DNA of 64,000 nt from an uncultured Granulosicoccaceae bacterium (GCA_938007995.1 CALLLW010000043.1:1-64000); one strand, 5' to 3'. Shown: positions 33,840 through 45,853, counted from the stretch's first letter. The notes: generated by a model not told the origin, from the sequence alone. Numbers and translations are program-made.

Positions 33840-36116
33840 TCATTTCCTTATAAACCAGCACTGATGGATTCTCGGGTTTCTGGCGAAATCCCGTTGAATG
33901 CTCCACCGGGAACGCTCGTCAACCCGGTACTTTTCCGATATTTTCTGTGCCAATTTAAAGCGACGATAATTATTCGAAAATACCAGCGTGCCAGTATCAC
34001 TGAGTATAGCCATACAATCATCAATCATCGACTCATGATTTTTTTGTACATCCCAGTCGTGCTGCATTGAGGTTGAGTTTGAAAATGTAGGCGGATCAAG
34101 AAAAATAATATCGAATTCCTGCTGTTCTTTGCCCTGTTGTTTCACCCACTCATTGCAGTCCGCCTTTACCAGTTGGTGCTGGTTAAAGTCAATGTTATTG
34201 AGCAGGTAGTTATTTCTGGCCCACTCGAGATAGCCAGAAGACAAATCGACACTGACACTGGATTTTGCCCCACCCACCGCAGCATGCACAGTTGCGGCGG
34301 CTGTGTAGCAATACAGATTTAGGAATCTTTGGTTACGTGCCTCTTTCGCTATCCACTGGCGTATTTTCCGATGATCCAGAAACAGGCCGGTATCGAGGTA
34401 GTCGTGAAGATTAACTAACAGACGACAATTTCCCTCTGTCACCTGATGATACTGGTTAGTTTTCTCAACACGCTGGTACTGGGATTCCCCTCGCTGCTTT
34501 TGACGCCGCTTGATCGCCAGATTTGCAGGATTGCACTGCAGCAACTCACACACCACTGGTGCGGCGGCATCGAGCCTGCTTTGCGCCAGTACCGGATCAA
34601 TATGCGAAGGAGCGCGGTACTCCTGCATACTGGCAATCGGGCCATTGGCAGATTGATAAACATCCAGTGCAAATGCAAAATCCGGCAGGTCAGCATCATA
34701 GATGCGGTAATTTGTAACGGAGGCAGACTTAAGCCAACCGTTAATGGCGCGAATATTCTTTTTTAACCTCAAACGAAAAGGCTCTATGTCAATCTTGATC
34801 CCGCTGAGCTCTGCGCGTTGCCACACATTACCAGTGTCTGTTTTTTCAGGCGGGTTATCGGCAGCAACCGGCTTTTTCAATTCGCTCAGGTTTTCATTGG
34901 CGGCTGTTGCCAACGGTGGCATGTTTGATTTGATCAGCTTGCAATCGATATCACCATTGCGACACTCCATCAGCACTTGTCTGGGCAATCCGGTACGGTG
35001 AAACAATGACGGATTGCCGGTAAACAGCGCAAGATCCCAGTTGGGTGTTTTACGACGTAAGGCTCTGCCGAGCTTGCTGTAAAAAACGCCAATGGTCTTT
35101 TCGTCTTCCAGACGCTCGCCGTAGGGCGGATTAACCGCGACCAGCCCCGGACCCTTAGAAACTGCATGATCATCAGCAAAAAAATCGGCCTGCCTGACCG
35201 TAATAACTGATTCGAGCCCTGCGGCTGCAATATTGGTTCTGGCAGCCTCAACCGCTTTGGGATCGATATCAAAGCCGGTAATGGCAGGCAGGTTAGTTAA
35301 TCCACTTAACTTTTCCTGTTCAGCTTGTTGCCGCACACTTTGCCAGATCTGTTCATCATGCTGGCGCCAGGATAAAAAGCCGTAATAATCCCGGTTCAAA
35401 CCCGGTGCGTAATTCGCTGCCATCATCGCCGCTTCTATCAGCAATGTTCCAGATCCACACATGGGGTCGAACAACGGTGCACCGCGCTTAGCCACATCAG
35501 GCCAACGCGCCTGCAGCAAAATACATGCGGCCAGATTTTCTTTTAACGGTGCTTCTGCACCCAGTTTTCTATAGTTTCGACGATGCAGGCTGCTGCCTGC
35601 CATATCGAGTGCTATGCGTGCACGATTTTTAAATAGATAAACATTAATACGGATATCCGGCGCCACACGATCAACACCGGGACGTTTACCGTGTTTTTCT
35701 CTGAACTGATCCACAACAGCATCTTTACTGAGTTGTGCACCGTATTGACTGTGCGTGATGCAGGAACTCTGACAAAAGAAATCCACTGCCAGTGTTCCAT
35801 CTACTGAAAGATGATGATCCCACTCGATTTGCTTTACCGATTCATAAAAGCTTTTTTCATCGGTGATTTTGAAGGCAGCAAGCGGATACAAAACCCGATT
35901 AGCAACACGCGACCACAAACACACATGGTAAATATCTGCCAGAGACAGTTCGCAATCAACTCCGGCACGCCTGACTTTTAAAGAGGCCGGCGTGTCGAGC
36001 GGCATAGCTTTTAGTTCATGCAGCAGTAACGGTTCTAAACCTGTGGGGCAGGCAATAAAACACTTTTTAGTAGAGGAAGACAATGGCCGGACATCTGAAA
36101 CAGGGTGGCAACACAC
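33840..36116 (-). CDS. rlmL: Bifunctional 23S rRNA methyltransferase RlmKL
   Basis: Methylates G2445 (m2G) and G2069 (m7G) of 23S rRNA. 758 residues with three parts: THUMP domain (about 20-165), the RlmL methyltransferase with NPPYGERL (catalytic motif IV), and the RlmK methyltransferase with FLDPPTFSNS near the C terminus. FDPMCGSGTLLIEAAMMA is the first SAM-binding motif. The longest frame starts at GTG 36116; the conserved text begins only with CFIACPTGLEPLL, so an internal TTG about 11 codons later is also possible. rlmKL as a single fused gene is typical of gammaproteobacteria. Confidence 0.93.
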   Translation of the reverse strand: MCCHPVSDVRPLSSSTKKCFIACPTGLEPLLLHELKAMPLDTPASLKVRRAGVDCELSLADIYHVCLWSRVANRVLYPLAAFKITDEKSFYESVKQIEWDHHLSVDGTLAVDFFCQSSCITHSQYGAQLSKDAVVDQFREKHGKRPGVDRVAPDIRINVYLFKNRARIALDMAGSSLHRRNYRKLGAEAPLKENLAACILLQARWPDVAKRGAPLFDPMCGSGTLLIEAAMMAANYAPGLNRDYYGFLSWRQHDEQIWQSVRQQAEQEKLSGLTNLPAITGFDIDPKAVEAARTNIAAAGLESVITVRQADFFADDHAVSKGPGLVAVNPPYGERLEDEKTIGVFYSKLGRALRRKTPNWDLALFTGNPSLFHRTGLPRQVLMECRNGDIDCKLIKSNMPPLATAANENLSELKKPVAADNPPEKTDTGNVWQRAELSGIKIDIEPFRLRLKKNIRAINGWLKSASVTNYRIYDADLPDFAFALDVYQSANGPIASMQEYRAPSHIDPVLAQSRLDAAAPVVCELLQCNPANLAIKRRQKQRGESQYQRVEKTNQYHQVTEGNCRLLVNLHDYLDTGLFLDHRKIRQWIAKEARNQRFLNLYCYTAAATVHAAVGGAKSSVSVDLSSGYLEWARNNYLLNNIDFNQHQLVKADCNEWVKQQGKEQQEFDIIFLDPPTFSNSTSMQHDWDVQKNHESMIDDCMAILSDTGTLVFSNNYRRFKLAQKISEKYRVDERSRWSIQRDFARNPRIHQCWFIRK

Positions 36117-36189
36117 TACCGCGCAGCCACAACAAGGTAAAGAAAATTATAGGTGATGCGGTGGCTTACCGGGTATCTGAAATGCTGCT

Positions 36190-37728
36190 TTAGACTTTGC
36201 GCCGATCCACATCCGGCCAGATATTGCCATGCTCTGTGATTTCACCACCCGGCCCAAGGCGACTGTAGCGGCAAGTAATCTCATGAAGCCGCTCAGCAAG
36301 ACCGGCATCAACCTGTGACCAGTCGAATCGCCACTGCCAGTTACCATCGATAGTGCCGGGCAGGTTCATTCGATTACCCTCACCCAGACCAAGCACATCC
36401 TGCATTGGAATAATGGCAGTTTTTGCAACCGACATCATCGCACTACGTATGAGCGGCCACGGCATATCATGATCACTGCACTCAAGGTAACTGCACACCT
36501 GCTGTTTAGCTTCTTCACTCTCTGAGTGAAACCACGAGCGCGTGGTGTCGTTATCGTGTGTGCCGGTGTAGACCACTGTGTCTTCGCTGTGGTTGTGTGG
36601 AAGGTGGTAATTTACTGCATCACCATCAAAAGCAAATTGCAATACTTTCATGCCTGGCAGCGAAAACTGCTTTCGCAGAAGATCTACTTCTTCGGTAATG
36701 ATACCCAGGTCTTCGGCCACCAACGGCATATCGGTAAAGTGCTTTTGGATAGTTGAGAGTAACTCTGCACCGGGCGTTTTAACCCACTGTCCGTCTTTCG
36801 CTGTCCTTGCTGTAACCGGTACCTCCCAACATGCTTCAAGCCCACGAAAGTGATCGATTCGAACCATATCGAAGATGCTGAAGTGGGTTCGCAGCCGGTC
36901 TGTCCACCACGCAAACTCTGTTTTTTTCAGGTAGTCCCAGTCATAAAGGGGATTGCCCCACAACTGTCCGTCATCAGTGAACGCATCAGGCGGCACACCG
37001 GCCACCACACTGCCCACGCCATCTGCGTCTACAGTAAATACTTCTCTGTGTGCCCATACGTCAGCACTGTCCTGCGAGACAAAAATCGGCAGATCACCAA
37101 AGATATAAACGCCGTGTTGATGGGCAAAGCTGCGCAGTTCACGCCATTGCCTGAAGAACAAGTACTGTTCAAAGCGACGTAACTCCAGTTGCTCTTCATG
37201 ACCTTGAAGTGCGGCGTTTACTGCCGAAGGGTCGCAACGTCGCAACGCTTCAGGCCAGTGCATCCATCCGGCACCGTCTTCAAGTTGTTTGATAACTATA
37301 AAATTGACATAGTCCTCAAGCCAGTAACGCTGGCCACGTACAAATCGATCAAAATCACTTCGGGTTGCCTCATCAATGCTGGCAAGTGCTCTGGCACATG
37401 CTCGTTCCAGAGTTTCAGCACGCCACTCGCGCGAGCTTTCAGCGCTACCCCAGACCTCAGGCTCCAGCCAGCCTCTGTCTACCAACCAATCGAGACTGAT
37501 CAGCAATGTATTACCGGCATGCGTCGAGAGACACTGGTAGGGGCTGCCATCTTCATGGGTTACACCCAGTGGCATCATTTGCCAGATGCTCTGACCAGAC
37601 GCTGCCAAAAACTCCACGAAGCGAAAAGCGTTGTGAGAGAAATCACCCGCCTGCCATGGACCTGGTAACGATGTCGGGTGCAACAATACTCCACTGCGGC
37701 GATCTTTAAACGGGCTGTGCAGTCTCAA
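36190..37728 (-). CDS. malQ: 4-alpha-glucanotransferase (amylomaltase) MalQ
   Basis: Transfers alpha-1,4-glucan segments between maltodextrins; GH77, cytoplasmic. 512 residues, the short bacterial length. Landmarks: GVLLHPTSLPGPW at the start, GDLPIFVSQDSADVW, the nucleophile Asp in MVRIDHFRGLEACWEVP, acid/base Glu in VAEDLGIITEEV and TGTHDNDTTRSW. It sits downstream of glgC on the same strand, in the glycogen block, so it probably handles oligosaccharides from glycogen turnover. No glgP or glgX seen in the window. Confidence 0.93.
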   Translation of the reverse strand: MRLHSPFKDRRSGVLLHPTSLPGPWQAGDFSHNAFRFVEFLAASGQSIWQMMPLGVTHEDGSPYQCLSTHAGNTLLISLDWLVDRGWLEPEVWGSAESSREWRAETLERACARALASIDEATRSDFDRFVRGQRYWLEDYVNFIVIKQLEDGAGWMHWPEALRRCDPSAVNAALQGHEEQLELRRFEQYLFFRQWRELRSFAHQHGVYIFGDLPIFVSQDSADVWAHREVFTVDADGVGSVVAGVPPDAFTDDGQLWGNPLYDWDYLKKTEFAWWTDRLRTHFSIFDMVRIDHFRGLEACWEVPVTARTAKDGQWVKTPGAELLSTIQKHFTDMPLVAEDLGIITEEVDLLRKQFSLPGMKVLQFAFDGDAVNYHLPHNHSEDTVVYTGTHDNDTTRSWFHSESEEAKQQVCSYLECSDHDMPWPLIRSAMMSVAKTAIIPMQDVLGLGEGNRMNLPGTIDGNWQWRFDWSQVDAGLAERLHEITCRYSRLGPGGEITEHGNIWPDVDRRKV

Positions 37729-37918
37729 TGCAAAGTGACTCTAAAATGGATAACAGGTGGTTGATAAACACATTGGACGGGAAGAGGTATGATCCGTGTA
37801 GTCAAATTCAACCGAACCAAAGCATTAATTTATTCGTGATTAAACTTTTGACCGCGCCAGCTTTGCAGTGAGAATTTAACGCGCTCGGGCCAGGCACAAA
37901 CCTTTTTTTTACAACGTG

Positions 37919-39211
37919 CTAAACCACTCGATGCAACGACTGGCCCAACATATCGGGCGTGACCAGCGTGATGCCGTTGGGCGATACGTGGTACTTCTTA
38001 CTGTCTGCTTCTCTGTCGAATCCAATTTTCGTGCCTTGCGGAATCACACAGCCTTTATCAACCACTGCATTCTTAATTTCACAATTCCTGTTAACTACCA
38101 CATCGGGTAGTAAAACTGATCGCTCGACCACTGAGAATTCATCTATTGTTACATTGGAAAACAAGAGCGACTCGCGCACTTCGGCACCGGAAATAATACA
38201 GCCACCAGAGACCATAGAATCAGTGGCAATACCTTTTTTATCATCTGAATTAAAAACAAACTTTGCCGGTGGTGCTTGCTCCTGGTGTGTCCATATTGGC
38301 CAGTCTTTATCGTAAAGATTCAGATCGGGTACAACATTGGTCAGCTCAAGATTGGCTTGCCAGAAAGAATCCACCGTACCGACATCTTTCCAATAGCTTT
38401 GCTCACCGCTTTGTTTGTCAAGGAAGGAGTATCCGAATACACGGCTGGTCTCGATGACTTTGGGAATAATATCTTTGCCAAAGTCATGTGATGAGTTTTC
38501 GTTTTTATGGTCTTGTATCAACTCCCGAACCAAAAATTCCACATCAAAGATATAAATACCCATTGAGGCAAGTGAAATACCCGGCTTACCGGCAAGTTCA
38601 GCCGGATTTTCCGGCTTCTCCTGAAAGGCTTTTATTGAGCCGTCTTCAGCCATATCCATCACCCCGAATGCACTGGCATCGGCAATTGGCACTTCGATAC
38701 AACCAACCGTTAAATCAGATTGCTGCGCAACGTGATAGGCGAGCATCGGCCCGTAATCCATCTTGTAAACGTGATCACCTGCAAGCACGACAACATGTTT
38801 TGGCCCAAGGCTGCGAATAATATCGATGTTTTGAAACACCGCGTCTGCTGTGCCTTGGTACCAGGAGTTTTCATCCGTACGCTGCTGCGCAGGGAGCAAT
38901 TCGATAAACGGCCCGAAGTCGCCACCAATCATGCCCCAGCCGCGCTGTATATGGCGGATAAGCGAGTGCGCTTTGTACTGAGTAAGCACGCCAACCCGAC
39001 GAATACCTGAGTTCAAACAATTCGAAAGGGGAAAATCGACAATACGAAACTTGCCACCAAAAGGCACTGCAGGCTTGGCGCGCCAGTCGGTCAGGTTCTC
39101 AAGCCGTGAGCCGCGCCCACCCGCCAACACCAGTGCCATGGTGTCTCGCGTCAGGCGGCTAACAAAACGGCCAGTCGGGGTAGGATTCTGATTCTGCACA
39201 TTGATTGTCAT
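37919..39211 (-). CDS. glgC: Glucose-1-phosphate adenylyltransferase GlgC
   Basis: Makes ADP-glucose, the committed step of glycogen synthesis. 430 residues (E. coli 431). The N-terminal nucleotide motif [20 protein letters not shown] and [20 protein letters not shown] are exact family hallmarks; further on are [11 protein letters not shown] and a C-terminal left-handed beta-helix with hexapeptide repeats. AGGA lies eight bases upstream of the ATG. It is divergent from glgB. Likely allosterically controlled by fructose-1,6-bisphosphate or related metabolites, as in other bacteria, but effector residues were not checked. Confidence 0.95.
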   Translation of the reverse strand: MTINVQNQNPTPTGRFVSRLTRDTMALVLAGGRGSRLENLTDWRAKPAVPFGGKFRIVDFPLSNCLNSGIRRVGVLTQYKAHSLIRHIQRGWGMIGGDFGPFIELLPAQQRTDENSWYQGTADAVFQNIDIIRSLGPKHVVVLAGDHVYKMDYGPMLAYHVAQQSDLTVGCIEVPIADASAFGVMDMAEDGSIKAFQEKPENPAELAGKPGISLASMGIYIFDVEFLVRELIQDHKNENSSHDFGKDIIPKVIETSRVFGYSFLDKQSGEQSYWKDVGTVDSFWQANLELTNVVPDLNLYDKDWPIWTHQEQAPPAKFVFNSDDKKGIATDSMVSGGCIISGAEVRESLLFSNVTIDEFSVVERSVLLPDVVVNRNCEIKNAVVDKGCVIPQGTKIGFDREADSKKYHVSPNGITLVTPDMLGQSLHRVV

Positions 39212-39393
39212 AACTAGTTTCCTGTCCCGTTTTTCCTACGACGTGGATCAACTAATAACACGTACTGTATTTGCAAATCTATCTAAAAAGTCGCACTCTG
39301 TCTGAGAAGAGCAACCCGCCGTGGATCCAGGCCAGTGACTACTTAAGCTATGCTATGCAAACCTGATCAGAAGATGTTGGCTCCAATATATCA

Positions 39394-41598
39394 ATGAATT
39401 CGGACAATGAACAACTAAATCAAACTGATTCCGGGGCATCAATGCCTGACGGCTTGCAGCGAATAAGTGAAGCCAGGCACCACGATCCGTTTTCATTGCT
39501 TGGAAAGCACGATGACTGTATCCGGGTTTTTATCCCCGGCGCCAGTCAGGTTGAGCTAGCTGAACCAGGGAAAGCATCGCGCTCTTTTACTCGTCTCAAA
39601 GGTACCGATTTCTTTGAAATTCCGATCACAGATGCGCCGGCACAGTATCAACTGAAAGTTACCGACAGCAACGGTAATCTTTACACCAGAGAAGATCCGT
39701 ACCGGTTTGGCCCGCAGCTGGGTGATATTGATCTTTACCTGTTTAACGCAGGCAAACACTGGCAGCTGTATAACATGCTGGGTGCGCACCTTCACTCTGT
39801 TGATGGCGTTGAAGGTGTTTTGTTTGCAGTCTGGGCGCCAGCGGCTGAGCGCGTTAGTGTAGTCGGTGACTTTAACCAATGGGATGGTAGAGTCCATGCC
39901 ATGCGCAGCCGCGGTGCAAGCGGTGTCTGGGAGTTGTTTCTGCCAGACATAACAGCAGGTACACACTACAAGTTTGAGATTCGCAACAGACACGGTGCGG
40001 TAGTTCTCAAACAGGATCCGTTCGGAAATCAGTTTGAACTCAGACCGGCAACAGCATCAATTGTTACTGCCAGCACTTTTCAATGGACTGACGAAAACTG
40101 GATAAATAAAAGAGCCAGTGCAAAATGGCAGCATAACCCCTGCTCTATTTATGAAGTACATCTTGGCTCGTGGCAACAAACTGACGACCACAATTTTCAC
40201 AACTACAAAAGACTGGCACACAAACTCGTTGAGTACGTCCGGTACATGGGCTTTACTCATATAGAGTTATTACCCATCACAGAGCATCCACTCGATGACT
40301 CATGGGGTTATCAGGTCACCGGTTACTTTGCAGCGACAAGTCGTTTTGGCACACCGGATGAACTACGTTATTTCATTGACCACTGCCACGAACACAATAT
40401 CGGTGTACTACTTGACTGGGTACCAGCACACTTTCCTCGTGATGCTCATGCACTGGCGCAGTTTGATGGTACGGCCCTGTTTGAACATGAAGACCCGAGA
40501 CTTGGCGAACATCGCGACTGGGGCACTCTGATATTCAACTATGGCCGCAATGAGGTAAAGAACTTCCTGATTGCCTCAGCGCTCTACTGGCTCAGAGAAT
40601 TCCACATAGATGGTCTCAGGGTTGATGCCGTTGCAAGCATGCTGTACCTCGATTACTCACGTGAAGAAGGTGACTGGCTACCCAACCATACAGGTGGACG
40701 CGAAAACCTCGAAGCGATCGAGTTTCTTAAAGAATTGAATAGTGTCACGCAAACCGAACTACCAGGCACTATTATTATTGCTGAAGAAAGCACCTCATGG
40801 CCACAGGTTTCCAGACCACCGGAGCACGGTGGACTTGGCTTTACCATGAAGTGGAACATGGGCTGGATGCACGATTCCCTGGAGTACATGCAGCACGATT
40901 CAATTCACCGAAAGTATCACCATCACACCATGACCTTCGGATTGCTCTACGCATTTACCGAAAACTTTGTTCTGCCATACAGCCACGATGAAGTGGTACA
41001 TGGCAAAGGTTCCATGCTGACCAAAATGCCTGGCGATGACTGGCAGCAATTTGCCAATTTACGCCTGCTCTACGGCATGCAGTTCACGCTGCCCGGCAAG
41101 AAGCTGTTGTTTCAGGGGCTTGAGTTCGCACAACGCCAGGAGTGGAATTGCAAAACCTCACTTGACTGGCATCTGACAGACGCACCCGCTCACAGAGGGA
41201 TGATGACTCTGGTTGCAGACTTGAACCATCTGTACCAGAAACACTTATCGTTACATCAACTGGATTTTGATGAGGCAGGATTTGAGTGGATTAATGCCAA
41301 TGACGTTGAAAATTCTACATTCAGCTTTTACCGTCACTCAAAGGACCGCGCTGAGTCGCTGGTAGTGATACTCAACTGCACGCCAGTTTCCCGCGACAAC
41401 TACAAACTGGCGGTCGATGCTGCAGGCAGCTATCTGGAGATTTTTAATTCCGATGCCGAAAAATACGGTGGCAGTAACTTCACCAACCACGAAGTGATAA
41501 TGAGCCACCCCCAGCCAGTTATGGGACGCGACCATTCGCTATCGGTGAAGCTCCCACCTTTGGGTGCCGTGGTGCTAAAGTACGTTTCAGGGCACTAA
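39394..41598 (+). CDS. glgB: 1,4-alpha-glucan branching enzyme GlgB
   Basis: Introduces alpha-1,6 branches into glycogen. GH13, 734 residues. Two N-terminal beta domains: N1 with the family [10 protein letters not shown], then CBM48. The catalytic barrel follows, with nucleophile Asp in [17 protein letters not shown], acid Glu in [11 protein letters not shown] and the third Asp in [14 protein letters not shown]. The full-length N1 domain matches the E. coli-type enzyme. glgA starts 21 bases after its stop. Shares the divergent promoter region 39212-39393 with glgC. Confidence 0.95.
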   Translation: MNSDNEQLNQTDSGASMPDGLQRISEARHHDPFSLLGKHDDCIRVFIPGASQVELAEPGKASRSFTRLKGTDFFEIPITDAPAQYQLKVTDSNGNLYTREDPYRFGPQLGDIDLYLFNAGKHWQLYNMLGAHLHSVDGVEGVLFAVWAPAAERVSVVGDFNQWDGRVHAMRSRGASGVWELFLPDITAGTHYKFEIRNRHGAVVLKQDPFGNQFELRPATASIVTASTFQWTDENWINKRASAKWQHNPCSIYEVHLGSWQQTDDHNFHNYKRLAHKLVEYVRYMGFTHIELLPITEHPLDDSWGYQVTGYFAATSRFGTPDELRYFIDHCHEHNIGVLLDWVPAHFPRDAHALAQFDGTALFEHEDPRLGEHRDWGTLIFNYGRNEVKNFLIASALYWLREFHIDGLRVDAVASMLYLDYSREEGDWLPNHTGGRENLEAIEFLKELNSVTQTELPGTIIIAEESTSWPQVSRPPEHGGLGFTMKWNMGWMHDSLEYMQHDSIHRKYHHHTMTFGLLYAFTENFVLPYSHDEVVHGKGSMLTKMPGDDWQQFANLRLLYGMQFTLPGKKLLFQGLEFAQRQEWNCKTSLDWHLTDAPAHRGMMTLVADLNHLYQKHLSLHQLDFDEAGFEWINANDVENSTFSFYRHSKDRAESLVVILNCTPVSRDNYKLAVDAAGSYLEIFNSDAEKYGGSNFTNHEVIMSHPQPVMGRDHSLSVKLPPLGAVVLKYVSGH

Positions 41599-41619
41599 TC
41601 ACTACACTGCATATCACTC

Positions 41620-43062
41620 GTGAAAAATAACAATCTGAATATTCTGTTTGCCTGCAGCGAACTCGCACCTCTGGTTAAAACAGGTGGCCTGGCTGATGTT
41701 TGTGGCAGCTTACCGCAGGCATTGAAGCAAGCAAGTGTAGAAGTCAAAGCGGTGTTACCCGGTTACAAAAGCCTGTTAGATGACAAGATTGATTCGCCTG
41801 TTTTTATCGGCTTGATCAAACTGCCATTGGGTACAGTTGCTTTATGTAAAACACAGGTAGACAACATAGAAGTTCTGCTGGTCATGCACGAATTATTCAG
41901 CCTCCGTGCAGGCACCCCGTATATGTCTGACCTAGACAGACCCTGGCCGGACAATGCGCTGCGATTTGCGCTTTTCTCCCAGGCAGTTTGTGAAATTGCA
42001 AAAAACTCGACCTACACCGGATGGAAAACAGACATCGTGCATTGTCACGACTGGCAGACCGGACTGGTACCGGCAATGCTTTCATTACAACCAGCCGCCC
42101 CTGCCACCGTGTTTACCATCCACAACCTCGCTTATCAGGGCAATATTACGATGCGAGAGTACCATCGCCTGAACCTGCCAGAAGAACTGTTGATACAGGA
42201 TGGTCTGGAATTTTGGGATCAGGCGAGCTTTATCAAAGGCGGTATCGCCTATGCTGACCGCATTAACACGGTGAGTCCCACCTACGCCGAAGAAATTACT
42301 GACAAAGAGTACGGCTGCGGCATGGAAGGTCTGTTGTTGTACCGTCGTGGTGTGCTATCGGGGATTTTAAACGGTATTGATACTTCGGTATGGAATCCGC
42401 TCACCGACCCTCATATTGCGAGTAACTACTCAGCAGAGACACTTGAGCTAAAAGCGAAAAACAAACTGGACCTGCAGCAGCACATGAAGCTTCCTGCCAA
42501 CCCGGACACGCTGCTGTTCGGCGTAATCAGCCGGTTGGCTGTGCAAAAAGGCATTGACCTGGTCATTGAAGCAATAGAGGCAATGCCTGAGCAGAACTTT
42601 CAACTGGCTTTAATAGGCTCTGGTGACTCCAGCTTACAGCAACGCCTTGATGCGCTCAGCAAAGCTTACCCGCAGCGTATTTCGACCGCATTCGGCTTTG
42701 ATGAAGTGCTGTCACACAAGATAGAAGCAGGTGCCGATGTATTCCTGATGCCGTCCCGCTATGAGCCATGCGGCCTCAACCAGATGTACAGCCACAGATA
42801 CGGAACACTACCACTGGTCAATCGAGTAGGTGGGCTGGCCGATACCGTCATCGACTATGACAACGGTGCAGACTACGCCGATGGATTTACCATGCAAGCA
42901 GCCACTGTTGCAGAACTGCGTGAGTGCATGTTGAAAGCCATACGTGCGTTTGCAGAAAAAGACGCCTGGTCTCAAATGCAACAAAACGCGATGGCCAAAG
43001 ACTACAGCTGGTCAGAAAGCGCCAGCCACTATATAAAAATGTACAGTGACATTGTTCGTTAA
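41620..43062 (+). CDS. glgA: Glycogen synthase GlgA (ADP-glucose)
   Basis: Elongates glycogen from ADP-glucose. GT5, 480 residues (E. coli 477). The substrate-binding KTGGLADVCGSLPQAL is at about 20-35; HCHDWQTGLVP, VFTIHNLAYQG and the C-terminal MPSRYEPCGLNQMYSHRYGT with the catalytic Glu follow. The start is GTG, 21 bases after glgB, indicating an operon. Together with glgC and malQ, the block covers ADP-glucose formation, elongation, branching and dextrin handling. Confidence 0.94.
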   Translation: MKNNNLNILFACSELAPLVKTGGLADVCGSLPQALKQASVEVKAVLPGYKSLLDDKIDSPVFIGLIKLPLGTVALCKTQVDNIEVLLVMHELFSLRAGTPYMSDLDRPWPDNALRFALFSQAVCEIAKNSTYTGWKTDIVHCHDWQTGLVPAMLSLQPAAPATVFTIHNLAYQGNITMREYHRLNLPEELLIQDGLEFWDQASFIKGGIAYADRINTVSPTYAEEITDKEYGCGMEGLLLYRRGVLSGILNGIDTSVWNPLTDPHIASNYSAETLELKAKNKLDLQQHMKLPANPDTLLFGVISRLAVQKGIDLVIEAIEAMPEQNFQLALIGSGDSSLQQRLDALSKAYPQRISTAFGFDEVLSHKIEAGADVFLMPSRYEPCGLNQMYSHRYGTLPLVNRVGGLADTVIDYDNGADYADGFTMQAATVAELRECMLKAIRAFAEKDAWSQMQQNAMAKDYSWSESASHYIKMYSDIVR

Positions 43063-43185
43063 CCAACCCCGATCTAGGCACTCAACTAACAACACAGCAG
43101 CAAGGCAGGCTTAGCGCACCGCCCTGGTTAAGGCCGTGTGTAAGAAAACCGGCTTATCAGCTGCGATGTTATCAACCAGATAGTG

Positions 43186-43740
43186 TCACAGAGAGTCAAA
43201 TGCTTTGGTAAAGCCTGCCAGAGAAATATTGATATCGATAGGACCGGCACCTTCAGCGGCCACAGTCACCTTGGCGTTGTTGCCACGCTTCAGGCTGGTG
43301 ATGACTTCAGTACTCAGTGGCTCTCTGACAAGGCAACCGTGCTGCTGACAGATTCTGAACGGCGCACCGCGTTCCTCGCCGTCGTCAATTTGAAGCCGCA
43401 AGCCAAACTCCAGCAGCACACCAAGCGGGGTGATGATGTCCGCCACTGCAGCAATCCTGACACCTTCAATTTCAGCGTTTTCTTCATCGACTTTGCGTAC
43501 TACAAACTCAACTGCAGGTGAACCCTGCGGGTCCTTGCCGAGCTGCGTCATGGCACAATCGCCACCTTCTGCACCACAGATCACGCCCCAGTCACCTATC
43601 TGAGTTACCTCGGGCTGCACCGCCGGAGTTTCTTCCGCTTGCAGGTCGCTTATTTTCTGTGCCTGTGCCAGCTGTGATGCAGGCAGGTAAGTGACCACCA
43701 GAACCAGCAGCGTGCGGAGCATTGTTTTCAGTGTGTTCAT
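43186..43740 (-). CDS. Invasion-associated locus B (IalB) family protein
   Basis: 184-residue exported protein. A signal peptide is clear, with cleavage likely after QLAQA (about residue 27). The mature part has the IalB outline: GDWGVICGAEGGDCAMTQLG (two Cys), a central LPLGV-like stretch (TPLGVLLEFGLRLQIDDG) and FRICQQHGCLVREPLS with the second Cys pair. Cysteines probably form two disulfides. The family is known mainly from alphaproteobacteria, and its function outside Bartonella is unclear. Next to, but ~130 bases from, the CobT-like gene. Confidence 0.85.
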   Translation of the reverse strand: MNTLKTMLRTLLVLVVTYLPASQLAQAQKISDLQAEETPAVQPEVTQIGDWGVICGAEGGDCAMTQLGKDPQGSPAVEFVVRKVDEENAEIEGVRIAAVADIITPLGVLLEFGLRLQIDDGEERGAPFRICQQHGCLVREPLSTEVITSLKRGNNAKVTVAAEGAGPIDINISLAGFTKAFDSL

Positions 43741-43868
43741 TCAGAGTTGTCCAATAAATTCAGACCAATTGTCGGTGCAGAGAGTCTGTGAGTGTGAAAC
43801 GCTACCAAGCTGTAAGATCAGGACAGACCACAAAGGTTTCAAGCTCGTGTTACCCGGTGATCTGCTTA

Positions 43869-45770
43869 CTAGCGCCTGACTGTTTTTCTTTTACGTCTGT
43901 TTGGCGCTGCCTGATCAAACAACTCGACCAGCTGCGTTGTCATTACTCCAGCGAGTTCACTGACATTACCGATCGTCGCCGCCCGCTTGTAGTACTGCGT
44001 AACATCGTGACCGATACCAATCGCGGTCAATTCGATTTCCGGATCGCTCTCTACCTGAGAGATCATCTCTTGAAGATGGCGCTCAAGAAATTTTCCAGGG
44101 TTTGCCGACAACGTCGAATCATCGATCGGCGCACCGTCCGAGATGACCATCAGAATCTTGCGTTTTTCCGGTCTTCCAGTGATTCTCTGATGGGCCCAGT
44201 GCAGCGCCTCTCCATCAATATTTTCCTTTAGCAGTCCTTTACGCAGCATTAACCCCAGATTGTTTCTGCCACGGCGCCATGGGGTATCTGCGCTTTTGTA
44301 GACGATATGACGCAGGTCATTGAGCCTGCCCGGGTGGTGCGGTTGTCCGGCAATCATCCATTTGTTCCGCGCTTGCCCGCCCTTCCAGGCTTTGGTGGTA
44401 AAACCAAGCACTTCCACACTGACACCGCATCGCTCCAGTGTGTGGGCAAGTATATCTGCACAACTCGCCGCAACAACAATCGATCTGCCGTGCATTGAAC
44501 CGGAGTTATCTATTAACAAGGTCACTACGGTGTCGCGAAACCTTGATTCTTTCTCTTGCTTGAAAGACAAAGGCTGCATTGGATCAGTAACAACACGAGT
44601 CAGCCGCGCGGTATCGAGTACACCCTCTTCCTGATCAAAGTTCCATGAGCGATTTTGATGTGCAAGCAAATGCCGCTGTAAGCGGTTGGCGAAACGACCA
44701 ATTGAAGACTGCAGATCACCAACGTGTTCATCAAGCCGTTCACGCAGACGACGAAGCTCGGTCACACCACACATATCAAGCGGTGCTACAACTTCGTCGA
44801 ACTCTCTGGTGTAGACCTTATATTTTTCTGTAGCGGCACCGCTGGTCTCCTGGATTGAAGCGCCGGGTGTTTCTGAAACATCAGCACCCTCAGTACCACT
44901 GTCATCCTCAGGGTCATCAACCGCATCGCCTTCTTCACCAGCGCCTTCAGGCAACTCATCACTGGAGTCGGACTCACCCGCCGGGAGATCGCTTTCGGCA
45001 TCGTCTTCAGGCAGATCCTGATTGTCGAATTCATCGTCACGATCTGCTGCATATTCACCGGCATCTGCACTGTCGAAGAAATCCATGGCCACCAGCAGAT
45101 CATTCACCTGCACAGCAAACTCGTGCTGATCATGTTGATTCTCACTCAGACGATCGAGCCATTCGGGGGACACTTTTTTCAAGCTCTCACTGCAGTGGGA
45201 GAGCACTTCCCGACCACGCTCAGACGCAGGCCGGCTGGTTATCTTCTGGCGCAGTAACAAGGCCAGCCCTTCAGCCAGCACATCAGCATAGTCACTGTCA
45301 TTATTAAGCGCGTCCAGCCGATTGTTTAAATGTACTTCCAGGTTGCTGGCAATACCGTCGAGGTATCGCGTACCGACTGCCTCAACGCGGGTTCTCTCTA
45401 CGGCATCAAACAAACGTCTGGCGACTGGATCGGCCGGTGCACGGTGCTGGTGAATATTGCTATCGTGATGCGCGCGCCACAGTGCGATAGAGTCAGCTTG
45501 CCCACGTGTGACAGAAACCGATTCACTGTTTAACTGATCACCCGGCCCTGACCGGTCACCCGGCCCTAACTGGTTACCCGGCTCCGGCAGGCTGGTGCCA
45601 CCAACATTGACAACCCCCTGCCCACGCTCAAAGGTTACTGCCAGAGATTCATCATGCGACACAGCTCGTGCACAAGCGCTGATCGATCTTTTCAGGTCTT
45701 CGATCTGCGCTGCATCTTCATTGTACGGCTTAGCTGCGTTTGGCTTTTCGGGGTTTGGCTTATCTGGCAA
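43869..45770 (-). CDS. cobT: CobT-like VWA protein (cobaltochelatase subunit homologue)
   Basis: 633 residues. The N-terminal half is charged and helical; a very acidic, low-complexity linker (about 225-305, rich in Asp, Glu, Ser) follows, as in CobT and BchD-type proteins. The C-terminal VWA domain (about 410-620) has the MIDAS motif [13 protein letters not shown] and a later TLIGIGH-like metal loop (here TAIGIGHDV). CobT works with CobS as the AAA+/VWA chaperone of aerobic cobaltochelatase (CobN). No CobN or other cobalamin gene is in the window, so the partner may be another substrate. It lies 83 bases downstream of cobS. Confidence 0.82.
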   Translation of the reverse strand: MPDKPNPEKPNAAKPYNEDAAQIEDLKRSISACARAVSHDESLAVTFERGQGVVNVGGTSLPEPGNQLGPGDRSGPGDQLNSESVSVTRGQADSIALWRAHHDSNIHQHRAPADPVARRLFDAVERTRVEAVGTRYLDGIASNLEVHLNNRLDALNNDSDYADVLAEGLALLLRQKITSRPASERGREVLSHCSESLKKVSPEWLDRLSENQHDQHEFAVQVNDLLVAMDFFDSADAGEYAADRDDEFDNQDLPEDDAESDLPAGESDSSDELPEGAGEEGDAVDDPEDDSGTEGADVSETPGASIQETSGAATEKYKVYTREFDEVVAPLDMCGVTELRRLRERLDEHVGDLQSSIGRFANRLQRHLLAHQNRSWNFDQEEGVLDTARLTRVVTDPMQPLSFKQEKESRFRDTVVTLLIDNSGSMHGRSIVVAASCADILAHTLERCGVSVEVLGFTTKAWKGGQARNKWMIAGQPHHPGRLNDLRHIVYKSADTPWRRGRNNLGLMLRKGLLKENIDGEALHWAHQRITGRPEKRKILMVISDGAPIDDSTLSANPGKFLERHLQEMISQVESDPEIELTAIGIGHDVTQYYKRAATIGNVSELAGVMTTQLVELFDQAAPNRRKRKTVRR

Positions 45771-45853
45771 TCGTCTTTACCCCAAAGGCCGGCACGGCGT
45801 CTGGCATGCGCAGATCGGTAAGCTGTTCAATTTATGTATGTGTGCGAACAAGC

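Noticed and set aside
44855..45307. 150-codon His/Gln/Arg-rich open frame opposite cobT
   Set aside because: It is the reverse of the acidic, repetitive linker of the CobT-like protein; low-complexity shadow.
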